Shown here: positions 56,050 to 64,000 of the stretch, one piece after another
Layout of the letters: every line of letters starts with the position of its first letter
Position numbering within the stretch: position 1 is the stretch's first letter
From: Ensifer adhaerens
Lineage (GTDB): Bacteria; Pseudomonadota; Alphaproteobacteria; Rhizobiales; Rhizobiaceae
Assembly: GCF_002940685.1 (NCBI RefSeq)
Contig: NZ_PNFP01000010.1
Location: 1 to 64,000, forward strand
Direction: 5' to 3'
DNA length: 64,000 bases
The notes under the pieces: model-generated
The model's database searches: none
Told to the model about the DNA's origin: nothing
Seen by the model: only the letters and a program-made list of their open reading frames with translations
Program-made: the position numbers and the translations under genes

Positions 56050-56928
56050 ATGACAGACATACTTCAGATACTGATACTCGGGCTTGCGCTCGGCGGCGTG
56101 ATCGCCCTGATGGGGTCCGGACTTTCGCTGGTCTTCGGGGTCATGCGCATCGTCAACCTGGCCCATCCGTCGCTGATCATCTGCGGCGCCTATGTCAGCT
56201 ATTGGGCCTTCAAGCTCTGGGGGCTCGACCCGATCGTCACGCTGCCGATCGCAGCGCTGATCATGGCGGCGATCGGCGTGCTGCTCTACCGGCTGATGTT
56301 CGAGAGCCAGGCAAAGAGCGCGCGCTACTCGGAAATGACGGTGCTTTTGACCTTCGCGTTGGCGATGATCGTCGAAGGCTTCCTCGGCGCCGCCTTCACC
56401 AATACCCAGCGCGTGACCTCGCCCGACTATGCGACGGATGCCTTCTTCATCGGCAGCCTGTTCATTCCGAAGGGCCAGCTCTATGCCGGCTGCGTATCGC
56501 TGGCGATCATCGGCGCCCTGACGCTGTTCCTCAACTACTCGCGGCTCGGCTATGCCATCCGCGCCACGACCCAGAACCGCGAGGCCGCCGAACTTCTCGG
56601 CGTCAACGTCAACCTGATCAGCATGATCGCCTTTGCCATCGGCATCGGGCTTGCAGGTGCTGCCGGCTCGCTGGTGAGCTTCGTCTTCAGCTTCTTCCCC
56701 GCCAAGCAGTGGGAATGGATCGCAATGCTGATGTCGGTCGTCGTGCTCGGCGGCATGGGCAGCGTGCTCGGCACCGTCGTCGCCGCCCTTCTCCTGTCGG
56801 TCATCGCCGCCTTCGTCGGCGCCTGGGTGGGCGCCACCTGGTCGACCATGACCTTCTTTCTCGCACTCTTCGTCATCCTGCTGATCCGTCCCCAGGGTCT
56901 GTTCGGCGAAAAACCGGAGTTGGCATAA
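56050..56928 (+). CDS. HAAT ABC transporter permease (LivH)
   Basis: A 292-residue membrane protein with about eight hydrophobic segments. It begins LILGLALGGVIALMGSGLSL and carries FGVMRIVNLAHPSLIICGAY and the EAA-like IRATTQNREAAELLGVNVN, all LivH hallmarks. It overlaps the next gene by one base (TAATG). Confidence 0.92.
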   Translation: MTDILQILILGLALGGVIALMGSGLSLVFGVMRIVNLAHPSLIICGAYVSYWAFKLWGLDPIVTLPIAALIMAAIGVLLYRLMFESQAKSARYSEMTVLLTFALAMIVEGFLGAAFTNTQRVTSPDYATDAFFIGSLFIPKGQLYAGCVSLAIIGALTLFLNYSRLGYAIRATTQNREAAELLGVNVNLISMIAFAIGIGLAGAAGSLVSFVFSFFPAKQWEWIAMLMSVVVLGGMGSVLGTVVAALLLSVIAAFVGAWVGATWSTMTFFLALFVILLIRPQGLFGEKPELA

Positions 56929-57971
56929 TGGCCGTTAACCTGCAACAAGCCGACGCGAGCTCGGTGCTCGAGGCCCGTCGCATCCACAATCAGAAGCTTG
57001 CGCGCCAGCACGACCAGACCCGCGCCACATGGTTTCCCCTTGCTGTTCTCGGTGTGCTGCTCGCCCTGCCGCTGCTGCAATTGACCGGCAACTACAACTA
57101 CCTGCTGCATCTCGTCCTGTTCACCGCCTCCTATGCGGTCATGGCCAGCGGCTGGAACATCATCGGTGGCTTCGCCGGCTACATCTCGCTCGGTCATGCG
57201 GTCTTCTTCGCGATCGGCGGCTATTTTTCGGGCATGCTGCTGGCGCGGTACGGGATTTCGACGCTCTTGACGGCGCCGCTCGCCGGCCTGGTGGCCGCCA
57301 TCTGCGGCTATCTCGTCGGCCTCATCACGCTCAAGGTCCGCGGCCCGAGCTTCATCATCTCGTCGATCGCACTTTTGATGATCGCCCGCATCCTGTTCGA
57401 CCACTGGGGGTTCATCGGCGGTGCCAACGGCATGTCGCTGCCGGTGACCGACCTGCCGGTTCTGACGGCGAAGCTGCCCTACTACTACGCCTTCGTGCTG
57501 ATGGCCGCCTTCACGGTTTGGGCGACCTATCGCATCAAGCATTCCAAGTTCGGGCTCGGCCTGCGTGCGCTCTCCAAGGACGAGGTCAAGGCGGAAAGCG
57601 CGGGGATCAACACCCGCTTCTACAAGGTGCTCGCCTTCGCTCTGTCGGCCTTCTTCGTCGGCATGTCCGGTGCGGTCTGGGGCGAGTACCTTACCTATCT
57701 CCGGCCGAACATCTTCCTGATCATTCTGGTTTCGGCAAACCTGGTGCTGATGTGCATTCTCGGCGGCAAGGGCACGATTGCCGGCCCGGTCGTCGGTGCC
57801 ATCCTCATCGTGGCCTTCAACGAGATCTTCGTGGCCACGCTCGGGGCATCCGAGATCAACATTCTCGCGACCGGCTTCGTCATGGTCCTGGGACTGATGT
57901 TCTTCCCGAACGGCGTGATTGGAACGCTCGCCCGCAAGGGCAAGCTGCCCCGTGTCCTCAACTGGGATTGA
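56928..57971 (+). CDS. HAAT ABC transporter permease (LivM)
   Basis: A 347-residue permease. A polar N-terminus of ~35 residues precedes about nine hydrophobic segments, with GWNIIGGFAGYISLGHAVFF, the EAA-like LRALSKDEVKAESAGINTRF and ILGGKGTIAGPVVGAI, as in LivM. It completes the importer. Confidence 0.92.
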   Translation: MAVNLQQADASSVLEARRIHNQKLARQHDQTRATWFPLAVLGVLLALPLLQLTGNYNYLLHLVLFTASYAVMASGWNIIGGFAGYISLGHAVFFAIGGYFSGMLLARYGISTLLTAPLAGLVAAICGYLVGLITLKVRGPSFIISSIALLMIARILFDHWGFIGGANGMSLPVTDLPVLTAKLPYYYAFVLMAAFTVWATYRIKHSKFGLGLRALSKDEVKAESAGINTRFYKVLAFALSAFFVGMSGAVWGEYLTYLRPNIFLIILVSANLVLMCILGGKGTIAGPVVGAILIVAFNEIFVATLGASEINILATGFVMVLGLMFFPNGVIGTLARKGKLPRVLNWD

Positions 57972-57979
57972 GGGAGGCA

Positions 57980-58768
57980 ATGATGCAGGACTTCATCCTC
58001 TACAACGCCCCTCAATCGACGTGCAGCCAGCGGGTTCGGTACGTACTCAACGCCAAGGACCTCGCCTTTAAGGAGCACAAGCTCGATCTGTTCACCGGCG
58101 ACCAGCTCAAGCCCGAATATCTGGCGATCAACCCGAACGGCGTCGTGCCCTCGCTCGTCCACCAGGGCCGCGCGGTCACCGATTCCGCCGTCATCATGGA
58201 GTATCTGGAAGACATTTCGCCGGGCGGGCTTCGGCCAAATGACGCCTTCGGTGCGGCGAAGATGCGGGCGATGATGCGCTTCATCGACGAAGTGCCGACA
58301 CCGGCTGTCCGGGTGCCTTCCTACAACCTCGCCTTCCTGCCGCACTATCAGGCGATGACGGCGGAGGAGTTTCAGGCGGTCTGCGACGCCAAGCCGCTTC
58401 GCCGCGAGTTCCTGATGAAGATGGGGCGCACCGGCTTTCCCGAGCAGGAAATGAATGAAGCGCTCGGGCGCCTGCAGCGCGGCGTTCAGCGCATGGCGAA
58501 CTGGCTCTCCGACAATGGCGGGCCATGGATCATGGGCAGCCAGCTGACGCTGGCCGATATCGCGATCATGCCGGTGATCGTCCGGATGGACGATATCGGT
58601 CTCTCCTCGATGTGGGGGGAGATGCCGGCGATAACGAACTGGCTCGATGCCATCCGCGCAACCGACGCCTTCACCGAAACCTACTACCACGGCTCGCTGC
58701 TGACCGAGAAGTATCCGCACCTGAAGACGGCGCGGCCCGAACTTCGGGTCGCCGGGTCGGGCCTGTGA
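57980..58768 (+). CDS. Glutathione S-transferase family protein
   Basis: A 262-residue GST. The thioredoxin-like N-domain has an active-site region NAPQSTCSQRVRYVL, resembling the Ser-Cys motif of zeta/beta GSTs, then NPNGVVPSL and the glutathione gamma-Glu contact TDSAVIMEYLE. The C-domain carries LTLADIAIMPV. In aromatic pathways such enzymes isomerise maleyl- to fumaryl-compounds or remove substituents with glutathione. It lies directly before the ring-cleavage dioxygenase gene. Confidence 0.87.
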   Translation: MMQDFILYNAPQSTCSQRVRYVLNAKDLAFKEHKLDLFTGDQLKPEYLAINPNGVVPSLVHQGRAVTDSAVIMEYLEDISPGGLRPNDAFGAAKMRAMMRFIDEVPTPAVRVPSYNLAFLPHYQAMTAEEFQAVCDAKPLRREFLMKMGRTGFPEQEMNEALGRLQRGVQRMANWLSDNGGPWIMGSQLTLADIAIMPVIVRMDDIGLSSMWGEMPAITNWLDAIRATDAFTETYYHGSLLTEKYPHLKTARPELRVAGSGL

Positions 58769-58787
58769 CGCGGAAAGGAGAGCAGGA

Positions 58788-59729
58788 ATGAACAGCCATA
58801 TCAGCCCCGAGGCAAAACTGATTTCCAGGGAGGCCGACGTCACGCCGACGGTGCTTGCCGCCATGTCGCACGGCGACGATCCGCGGCTCAAGCAGATCAT
58901 GAACGCGATGGTCCGCCATCTGCATGCCTTCCTGCTCGAAGCACGTCCGACCGAGGCGGAGTTCGAATACGCCCTGCGCTGGATCACGGCGGTCGGCCAG
59001 GCGACCAACGAGGCGCACAATGAAACCGTGCTTGCCGCCGACGTGCTCGGCGCCTCGACGCTGATCGACCTGATCAACAATGACGGCATGCAGGGCGAGA
59101 CGCTGTCGGCGCTTCTCGGACCGTTTTATCGCGGCGGCTCGCCGAAATGTGCCAATGGCGACTGTATCGCCCGTTCGGATACGCCGGGATCGCAGCTCTA
59201 TTTCACGGGACGGGTGACCGATCCTGCGGGCCGGCCCGTCGAGGGCGCGACCCTTGACGTCTGGCAGGCGTCCCCGGTCGGACTTTACGAGAACCAGGAC
59301 GAAACGCAGGACGACTTCAACCTGCGCGGCCGGTTCACCACGGATGGCGACGGAAACTTTCATTTCGTGTCCGTGAAGCCGGCAGGCTATCCGGTTCCAA
59401 CCGATGGACCGGTCGGCGACCTCTTGCGGGCGCAGAAGCGGACGCCGATGCGTCCGGCCCATATCCACTTCATCGTCTCGGCCCCGGGCTACAAGACGCT
59501 CGTCACCCAGATCTTTTCCGACACGCACGAAGCCCTGGTCAACGACGTGGTCTTCGGCGCGAAACAGCAGATCGTCGGGAAGTTCTTCCGCCACGACAGC
59601 CCGGATAGCGAATTTCCGGGCGCTGCGGCGCCTTTCTATAGCTGCAACTATCACTTCAAGCTGGTGGAGGGCCAATCGGTCCTGCCGCTGCCTCCCATCT
59701 CCGGAAAGAAGGTGGCGCATCATGACTGA
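58788..59729 (+). CDS. Intradiol ring-cleavage dioxygenase (hydroxyquinol/catechol 1,2-dioxygenase type)
   Basis: A 313-residue non-haem Fe(III) dioxygenase. A helical Dioxygenase_N linker (residues ~25-110, ending SALLGPFY) precedes the beta-sandwich core. All four iron ligands are visible: Y167 (SPVGLYENQ), Y201 (PAGYPVP), H225 and H227 (RPAHIHF), with spacing like that of hydroxyquinol 1,2-dioxygenase. The enzyme opens a dihydroxylated ring between the hydroxyls. GGAAAGGAG precedes the ATG. The substrate is not fixed by sequence; catechol, chlorocatechol or hydroxyquinol are options. Confidence 0.9.
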   Translation: MNSHISPEAKLISREADVTPTVLAAMSHGDDPRLKQIMNAMVRHLHAFLLEARPTEAEFEYALRWITAVGQATNEAHNETVLAADVLGASTLIDLINNDGMQGETLSALLGPFYRGGSPKCANGDCIARSDTPGSQLYFTGRVTDPAGRPVEGATLDVWQASPVGLYENQDETQDDFNLRGRFTTDGDGNFHFVSVKPAGYPVPTDGPVGDLLRAQKRTPMRPAHIHFIVSAPGYKTLVTQIFSDTHEALVNDVVFGAKQQIVGKFFRHDSPDSEFPGAAAPFYSCNYHFKLVEGQSVLPLPPISGKKVAHHD

Positions 59730-59768
59730 GAGATCGAACCGCTCGCGCTCGGGCGCGGAGGGCGTGTG

Positions 59769-60647
59769 ATGCAGCAAAACGTCATCATCACCTGCGCGGT
59801 CACGGGCAATCTCACGACGCGGGAGAACCACCCCGGACTTCCCGTCACGCCGGAAGAGATCGCCAATTCCTGCCTGGAGGCGGCCGATGCCGGTGCGGCG
59901 ATCGCTCATATTCACGTGCGCGATCCGGTTACGGCGAAGCCCTCCATGGAGCTCAAATATTACCGCGAGGTCGTCGAGTGCATCCGGGCGAAGAACACGG
60001 CGCTGATCCTCAACGTGACGACCGGTCCGGGCGGCCGCTACCACCCGAGCGACGAAAATCCGGCGGTCGCCGGTCCGCGGACCACGCTGATGCGGCCGGA
60101 AAAGCGGGTCGAGCACATCGTCGCGCTGAAACCCGATATCGCCACGCTCGATCTCAACACCATGACCTTCGGGTCGGAGGTCGTCATCAACACGCCGGCC
60201 AACGTCAAGATCATGGCCGACATCATCAACGAGGCGGGTTCCAAGCCGGAGCTCGAGGTCTTCGATACCGGGCACATCCAGCTGGCTCAGGACCTCTTGA
60301 AGGCCGGCGTGCTGAAGTCGCCGGCGATGTTCACGATCGTCACCGGCGTCAAGTACGGCTTTCCCTCGACCACCGACGTGATGGCGACCGCTGCGCGCAT
60401 GTTGCCGGCAGACGCCGTCTGGACCGGCTTCGGCGTTGGCCGCATGTCGTTCCCGATGGCCGTTCAGGCCTATCTGCTCGGCGGACACGTCCGGGTTGGC
60501 CTGGAGGACAATTCCTACATCGCCAAGGGCGTGCTCGCCAAAGGCAATGGCGAACTGGTCGAGCGGGCAAGAGACCTGATCGAGAAGCTCGGCGGCCGGA
60601 TCGCCGAGCCCTCCCAGGCCCGCGAAATTCTCGGACTGCGTGCATAG
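59769..60647 (+). CDS. BKACE (beta-keto acid cleavage enzyme, DUF849) family protein
   Basis: A 292-residue TIM-barrel protein. Zn ligands H47 and H49 lie in AHIHVRDP; TTGPGGRYHPSDENP and the C-terminal GHVRVGLEDN (third ligand Glu) match the 3-keto-5-aminohexanoate cleavage enzyme family. These condense a beta-keto acid with acetyl-CoA and split it into acetoacetate and a CoA ester. Within this operon beta-ketoadipate is an attractive substrate. A 15-codon frame (59722-59769) begins at the end of the dioxygenase gene and overlaps this ATG, perhaps for coupling. Confidence 0.9.
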   Translation: MQQNVIITCAVTGNLTTRENHPGLPVTPEEIANSCLEAADAGAAIAHIHVRDPVTAKPSMELKYYREVVECIRAKNTALILNVTTGPGGRYHPSDENPAVAGPRTTLMRPEKRVEHIVALKPDIATLDLNTMTFGSEVVINTPANVKIMADIINEAGSKPELEVFDTGHIQLAQDLLKAGVLKSPAMFTIVTGVKYGFPSTTDVMATAARMLPADAVWTGFGVGRMSFPMAVQAYLLGGHVRVGLEDNSYIAKGVLAKGNGELVERARDLIEKLGGRIAEPSQAREILGLRA

Positions 60648-60674
60648 GCATCGATTTCTGCAAGGAGGCATAGA

Positions 60675-61679
60675 ATGAACATTCAGGTGGACGCCAAGAT
60701 CGCCCGGGCACTGAGGGTGACGGAAAAATCTCCCGATCTCGACAATCTCAGGATCGATGTGGTCGATGTCGCGGTGCCGCGGCCGGGGCCGGGCCAGGTG
60801 CTGGTCGAGATCGTCGCGGCAGGGGTCAATCCCAGCGACGTGAAGGCCTCGCTCGGGCACATGCCGCATGCCATCTGGCCGCGCACGCCGGGGCGCGATT
60901 TCGGCGGCATCGTGCGCGAGGGACCGTCGTCGATGATCGGCATGGAAATCTGGGGTGGCGGCGGCGAGCTCGGCATCACCCAGGACGGCAGCCACGCCAA
61001 ATGGATGGTGCTCGACCAGAAGGCCGTGCGCGCCAAGCCCGCGAACTTCACCATGCAGGAAGCGGGCTCGATCGGCGTGCCGTTCATCACTGCCTATGAG
61101 GGCCTGCGCGAGGCCGGCGGCGTGCAGCCGACGGATGTCGTGCTCGTCTGCGGCGGCAACGGCAAGGTCGGGCAGGCGGTGATCCAGCTTGCGACCATGG
61201 CCGGCGCCAGGGTCTTTGCGGTCGAATACAACGAGCAGCCGCTTTTGGCGCACACCAACGCGCCCGTCGAAATGCTGAACAGCGCCAAGGACGACGTTGC
61301 CGCGATCGTGCGCGAAAAGACCGGCGGCCATGGTGCCGACATCGTCTTCAACACCGTCGGCAGTCCCTATTTCGAGATCGCCAACAACGCGATGGCGAAA
61401 CAGGCGCGCCAGGTGTTCATCTCCACCTTCGACCGCGCCGTGCCCTTCGATATCTTTAACTTCTTCCGGGGGCGTCACAAATATATCGGTATCGACACGC
61501 TGGCGCTGTCCTCGGTCGAGGGCGCCCGCATCTTCGACAAGCTCAAGCCGAAGTTCGAGGAGGGCAAGCTCAAGCCGTTCCCGATCAATCCGGCGACCGT
61601 CTACGGCTTTGCCGACGCCGCCAAGGCCTATGCCTCGGTGCTGCGCGGCACATCCGATCGCGTGCTGCTGGTGCCTTAA
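60675..61679 (+). CDS. Medium-chain dehydrogenase/reductase, quinone-oxidoreductase-like
   Basis: A 334-residue MDR protein. It has VEIVAAGVNPSDVKASLG and the GRDFGGIV element of the catalytic domain, and a Rossmann motif VCGGNGKVGQAVIQLA. The catalytic and structural Zn cysteines are absent, as in zeta-crystallin/quinone oxidoreductases and enoyl reductases. It could reduce a double bond in the ring-cleavage product (for example the maleylacetate step). The ATG lies close behind AAGGAGG. Confidence 0.87.
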   Translation: MNIQVDAKIARALRVTEKSPDLDNLRIDVVDVAVPRPGPGQVLVEIVAAGVNPSDVKASLGHMPHAIWPRTPGRDFGGIVREGPSSMIGMEIWGGGGELGITQDGSHAKWMVLDQKAVRAKPANFTMQEAGSIGVPFITAYEGLREAGGVQPTDVVLVCGGNGKVGQAVIQLATMAGARVFAVEYNEQPLLAHTNAPVEMLNSAKDDVAAIVREKTGGHGADIVFNTVGSPYFEIANNAMAKQARQVFISTFDRAVPFDIFNFFRGRHKYIGIDTLALSSVEGARIFDKLKPKFEEGKLKPFPINPATVYGFADAAKAYASVLRGTSDRVLLVP

Positions 61680-61689
61680 GGAGACGCCG

Positions 61690-62022
61690 ATGCAGGTGAC
61701 GCGCTACGGCGATGCCAAGCCATACGAGGCGGCGGAGCACTATGGCATGCATTGCCTCAGGCTCCAGGGAAAGGAGGCGACGGTGACTGATACGATCTGG
61801 ATCGGCCTGTCGCACCTCCTGCCGGGTGGCCATACGTCGCTGAAGGATGCTGCGGTCGAGAAGATCTACATCGTCGTTGCGGGCGAGGTGACTGTCGAAA
61901 CCGGCAGCGAGAGCGTCACCCTCGGCTTTCTCGACAGCTGCCGCCTGGCGCCCGGCGAGACCCGGGCGCTCGTCAACCGCACCAATGCGCCGGCGTCCAT
62001 CCTACTTGCGATGCCGACCTGA
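61690..62022 (+). CDS. Cupin domain protein
   Basis: A 110-residue single-domain cupin. The first motif reads GGHTSLKDAAVEKIYIVVAG (one His, and Glu replaced or shifted), and the second lacks its His (LAPGETRALVNRT). The usual metal site is therefore at most partial. It may be a non-catalytic or isomerase-like accessory protein of the pathway. TAAGGAG precedes the ATG. Confidence 0.8.
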   Translation: MQVTRYGDAKPYEAAEHYGMHCLRLQGKEATVTDTIWIGLSHLLPGGHTSLKDAAVEKIYIVVAGEVTVETGSESVTLGFLDSCRLAPGETRALVNRTNAPASILLAMPT

Positions 62023-62051
62023 ACGCACTGCCGAAGAATGGAGAATTGTTG

Positions 62052-62660
62052 ATGGTTTCACCGGGTCTCTACCGACTGGGCACGCGTGAACCGCGCGTTC
62101 CCGCTGACGGTCGATATTACGTCGCGCCCGGCGCCGTGGTGATCGGCGACGTGCGGCTCGAAGCGGATGTCAGCATCTGGTTCAATGCCGTCTTGCGCGG
62201 CGACAACGAGCCGATCATTCTCGGGCGCGGCTGCAACATCCAGGACGGCTGCGTCGTTCACACCGACCCCGGCTATCCCGTCGAGATCGGCGATGATGTC
62301 ACCGTCGGGCACAATGCCACCATTCACGGATGCCGGATCGGCAAAGGCAGCCTCGTCGGCATGGGGGCCACGATCCTGAACGGCGCGCGGATCGGAGAGA
62401 GATGCCTGATCGGGGCCAGCGCCCTGGTACGGGAGAACATGGTCGTCCCGGATGGATCGCTGGTCGTCGGCGTGCCCGCCCAGATCGTCCGCGCCCTCGA
62501 CGGAAAGACGGCTGAGGCGTTGTCGATCGGGGCGCAACGTTATCGAGCGAAAGCCCGGAGCTACCCCGGGGAGCTCCAGCCGGTCTCCGTCGAACACGTA
62601 TCGCCGGGGGCGGACCCAAGCAATTTCATCATGCGGGAGAAAATGCATGACGCAGAATGA
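62052..62660 (+). CDS. Gamma-carbonic-anhydrase-fold protein (PaaY/CaiE/YrdA-like)
   Basis: A 202-residue left-handed beta-helix of hexapeptide repeats: VVIGDVRLEADVSIWFNAVL, then the His-bearing VVHTD and GHNATIHGC (three Zn ligands), then IGKGSLVGMGATILNG. PaaY-like members act as thioesterases or metallo-hydrolases in aromatic degradation operons, which suits this setting better than carbonic anhydrase. The gene overlaps the next by 14 bases. Confidence 0.88.
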   Translation: MVSPGLYRLGTREPRVPADGRYYVAPGAVVIGDVRLEADVSIWFNAVLRGDNEPIILGRGCNIQDGCVVHTDPGYPVEIGDDVTVGHNATIHGCRIGKGSLVGMGATILNGARIGERCLIGASALVRENMVVPDGSLVVGVPAQIVRALDGKTAEALSIGAQRYRAKARSYPGELQPVSVEHVSPGADPSNFIMREKMHDAE

Positions 62661-63699
62661 GAACCGACTGGTCAGTGTCGTCGAGCACTGGCTCCCGCGC
62701 ATGGAGGTGGCCGGGATCCCCTCGGCAACGGCACGCGCCGTCATCGAGCGCGCCGGCGTCTGGCAGAAATGGCTTGCGATCTGGAGCGAGGAGGGCGAGC
62801 GTCACGCGGAACTTGGCGCCGCGGCTTTGCTCGCCGGCCGCCACGTGACCGCCGGCGAGGCCTATGCCCGCGCCAGCCTTTTCTACCATTTCGGGCAGTT
62901 TATGGCTTTCGAGGACCTTGACGCCAAGGCGAGGGCGGCCGCGCGCAAGGTGGAACTCTACCGCCTCGCAGCGCCCTTGCTTGATCCGCCTGGCGAGATG
63001 GTCTCCGTGCCCTTCGAAGGTGGAGAACTCCAGGCCGTCCTTCGCGTGCCGAAGGGAGAAGGCAGACATCCGATGGCGCTGATCATCCCGGGCTCGGATT
63101 CGACCAAGGAGGAATTCCCGGCCTTCGAGCGGCATTTTCACGCCCGCGGCGTCGCGACCCTCTCGCTCGACGGCCCAGGGCAAGGCGAGGGGCGTTCGAT
63201 GGGAGCGCTGCGCCCGGATATCGGTCCGGCCGTCGAGGCGGCCATCCGGTCTGTGGAGGCGCATCCGCGCCTTTCGGGCAAGGTCGCGCTCGTCGGCATG
63301 GCCTTCGGCGGCTTTCTCGCCCTGCGCGCCGCCGCGTCCGTGCCGTCGCTCGCCGGCGTCGTCTCGATCAATGGCTTCTTCGATCTCGGCGGGTTCTGGG
63401 ATGCGCTGCCGCAGGTCTATCGCGACAACATGCGCTTCTCGCTGGGGGGCGCGGACGTTCGCGAACGCGCGGATCGTTTCACGCTGGCGCGATGCGCGCC
63501 GCCGACCGTCCCGGCTCTCATCCTCCACGGCGGACGTGACAAGATCTTTCCGCCCTCCGAAGCGGTAAAATGCGCGGACACCTGCGCGCGCGGCGCCGAA
63601 CTGCACATCTTCGAGGACGGCAACCACGTCTGCAACAACATTCCCTGGCTTTATCGCCCGCTGGTGGCCGACTGGGTGGCGGAGCGCATGCGCGCGTGA
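62647..63699 (+). CDS. Alpha/beta-hydrolase-fold protein with Ala in place of the nucleophile
   Basis: A 350-residue protein resembling the FrsA / 2,6-dihydroxypseudooxynicotine hydrolase group: a ~130-residue helical N-terminal part, then the alpha/beta core with MALIIPGSDSTKEEF (oxyanion region). The nucleophile elbow reads VGMAFGG, with Ala219 where Ser is expected. The acid (GGRDKIFPP) and base (EDGNHVCNN) positions are kept. It may be a non-hydrolytic lyase or a binding protein; a sequencing error is unlikely, because Ser to Ala here needs a T-to-G change in an otherwise intact frame. Confidence 0.85.
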   Translation: MTQNENRLVSVVEHWLPRMEVAGIPSATARAVIERAGVWQKWLAIWSEEGERHAELGAAALLAGRHVTAGEAYARASLFYHFGQFMAFEDLDAKARAAARKVELYRLAAPLLDPPGEMVSVPFEGGELQAVLRVPKGEGRHPMALIIPGSDSTKEEFPAFERHFHARGVATLSLDGPGQGEGRSMGALRPDIGPAVEAAIRSVEAHPRLSGKVALVGMAFGGFLALRAAASVPSLAGVVSINGFFDLGGFWDALPQVYRDNMRFSLGGADVRERADRFTLARCAPPTVPALILHGGRDKIFPPSEAVKCADTCARGAELHIFEDGNHVCNNIPWLYRPLVADWVAERMRA

Positions 63700-63752
63700 C
63701 GAACGAAGACGGATACTTCGCCCGTTGCGGTTGGTTGTGGCCAAGGGCTGCG

Positions 63753-64000
63753 TCAGGCGTCCGGCAGGGTGAAGACGGCGCAAGCTGCCGCGATGCCGCG
63801 CAAGGGATGATCGCCGAGCGACAGGAGCGGCGTTAACGTGGCGTCGGCGACGGCGCCCGAGATCAGCACCGACCGGCCGAGCGGCCGGCACAGGCCCTCC
63901 AGCCGGCTGACGAGGTTTACCGCCGGGCCGATCGCGGTAAAATCCAGCCGGTCGGCGGCGCCGATATTGCCCCAGAAAACATCGCCGAGATGCAGCGCCA
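63753..64000 (-). CDS. Class III adenylate/guanylate cyclase, C-terminal part (cut by window edge)
   Basis: The last 82 codons of a minus-strand gene that continues past 64000. The reading [20 protein letters not shown], followed by [18 protein letters not shown], is the C-terminal section of a class III cyclase catalytic domain (GPAVNxASRLE motif). It ends with the TGA at 63753-63755. It is convergent with the alpha/beta-hydrolase gene. Confidence 0.88.
   Translation of the reverse strand, partial: ALHLGDVFWGNIGAADRLDFTAIGPAVNLVSRLEGLCRPLGRSVLISGAVADATLTPLLSLGDHPLRGIAAACAVFTLPDA

Noticed and set aside
58671-61478. Very long open frame on the minus strand (over 900 codons)
   Set aside because: It runs antisense to four well-supported genes (dioxygenase, BKACE, MDR and the GST end) and has no recognisable domain; such antisense frames are common in GC-rich coding DNA.
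1-64000. CRISPR arrays, tRNA/rRNA genes, complete insertion sequences
   Set aside because: I looked for regular short repeats with spacers, cloverleaf-like sequences and transposase motifs and found none that hold up; only the two-copy repeat at 14-151 stands out.

Overview
The window is GC-rich, densely coded DNA from an alphaproteobacterium, most likely a member of the Rhizobiales (Sinorhizobium/Ensifer/Rhizobium type). The evidence is an Atu4866-family gene, many ABC uptake systems each paired with its own regulator, tandem LysR/TetR/MFS cassettes, and an alphaproteobacterial SOS box (GAAC-N7-GAAC) in front of a UvrD-like helicase. There are no rRNA or tRNA genes, CRISPR arrays or intact insertion sequences. 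The density of transport and catabolic cassettes would suit a chromid or megaplasmid, but that is inference.

Layout. Positions 1-5100: a tandem hairpin repeat, a GTP-type PEP carboxykinase, a remnant of a DUF2235 gene, a secreted cupredoxin-like protein, and a CGNR regulator divergent from an MFS exporter. 5.1-12 kb: TetR regulators, a class III aminotransferase, an overlapping flavin monooxygenase/NADP-reductase pair, a YcaC-type hydrolase and an AraC regulator. 12.2-15.4 kb: two tandem exported amidohydrolases. 15.4-28.1 kb: LysE and MFS exporters, DoxX, DUF1097, an SDR, three LysR regulators, small secreted proteins and two alpha/beta hydrolases.

28.5-37.7 kb is a carbohydrate system: two RbsC-like permeases, a periplasmic binding protein, a dual-NBD ATPase, a PfkB kinase, a SorC regulator and a bifunctional class II aldolase/short-chain dehydrogenase. 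A shared 9-base motif in front of the ABC operon and the aldolase gene suggests common SorC control. 37.8-42.4 kb holds an MFS gene, the SOS-box helicase and small proteins.

42.6-49.5 kb is a TetR-controlled peptide-type ABC operon with two consecutive RidA-family genes inside it. A perfect 20-bp palindrome overlaps its promoter.

50.9-63.7 kb is the most interesting part. A LacI-family repressor sits between an SDR gene and a twelve-gene co-directional operon: a branched-chain-amino-acid-type (HAAT) ABC importer, GST, intradiol ring-cleavage dioxygenase, BKACE-type beta-keto acid cleavage enzyme, MDR oxidoreductase, cupin, gamma-carbonic-anhydrase-fold protein and an alpha/beta-hydrolase-fold protein that has Ala in place of the nucleophilic Ser. 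Palindromes of the form GCAA-N-CG-N-TTGC occur twice before the SDR gene and four times (one degenerate) before the ABC operon, defining a small regulon. I infer that it imports and degrades an aromatic or phenolic compound by ring cleavage followed by BKACE cleavage of a beta-keto acid. The window ends inside a class III adenylate cyclase gene on the minus strand.
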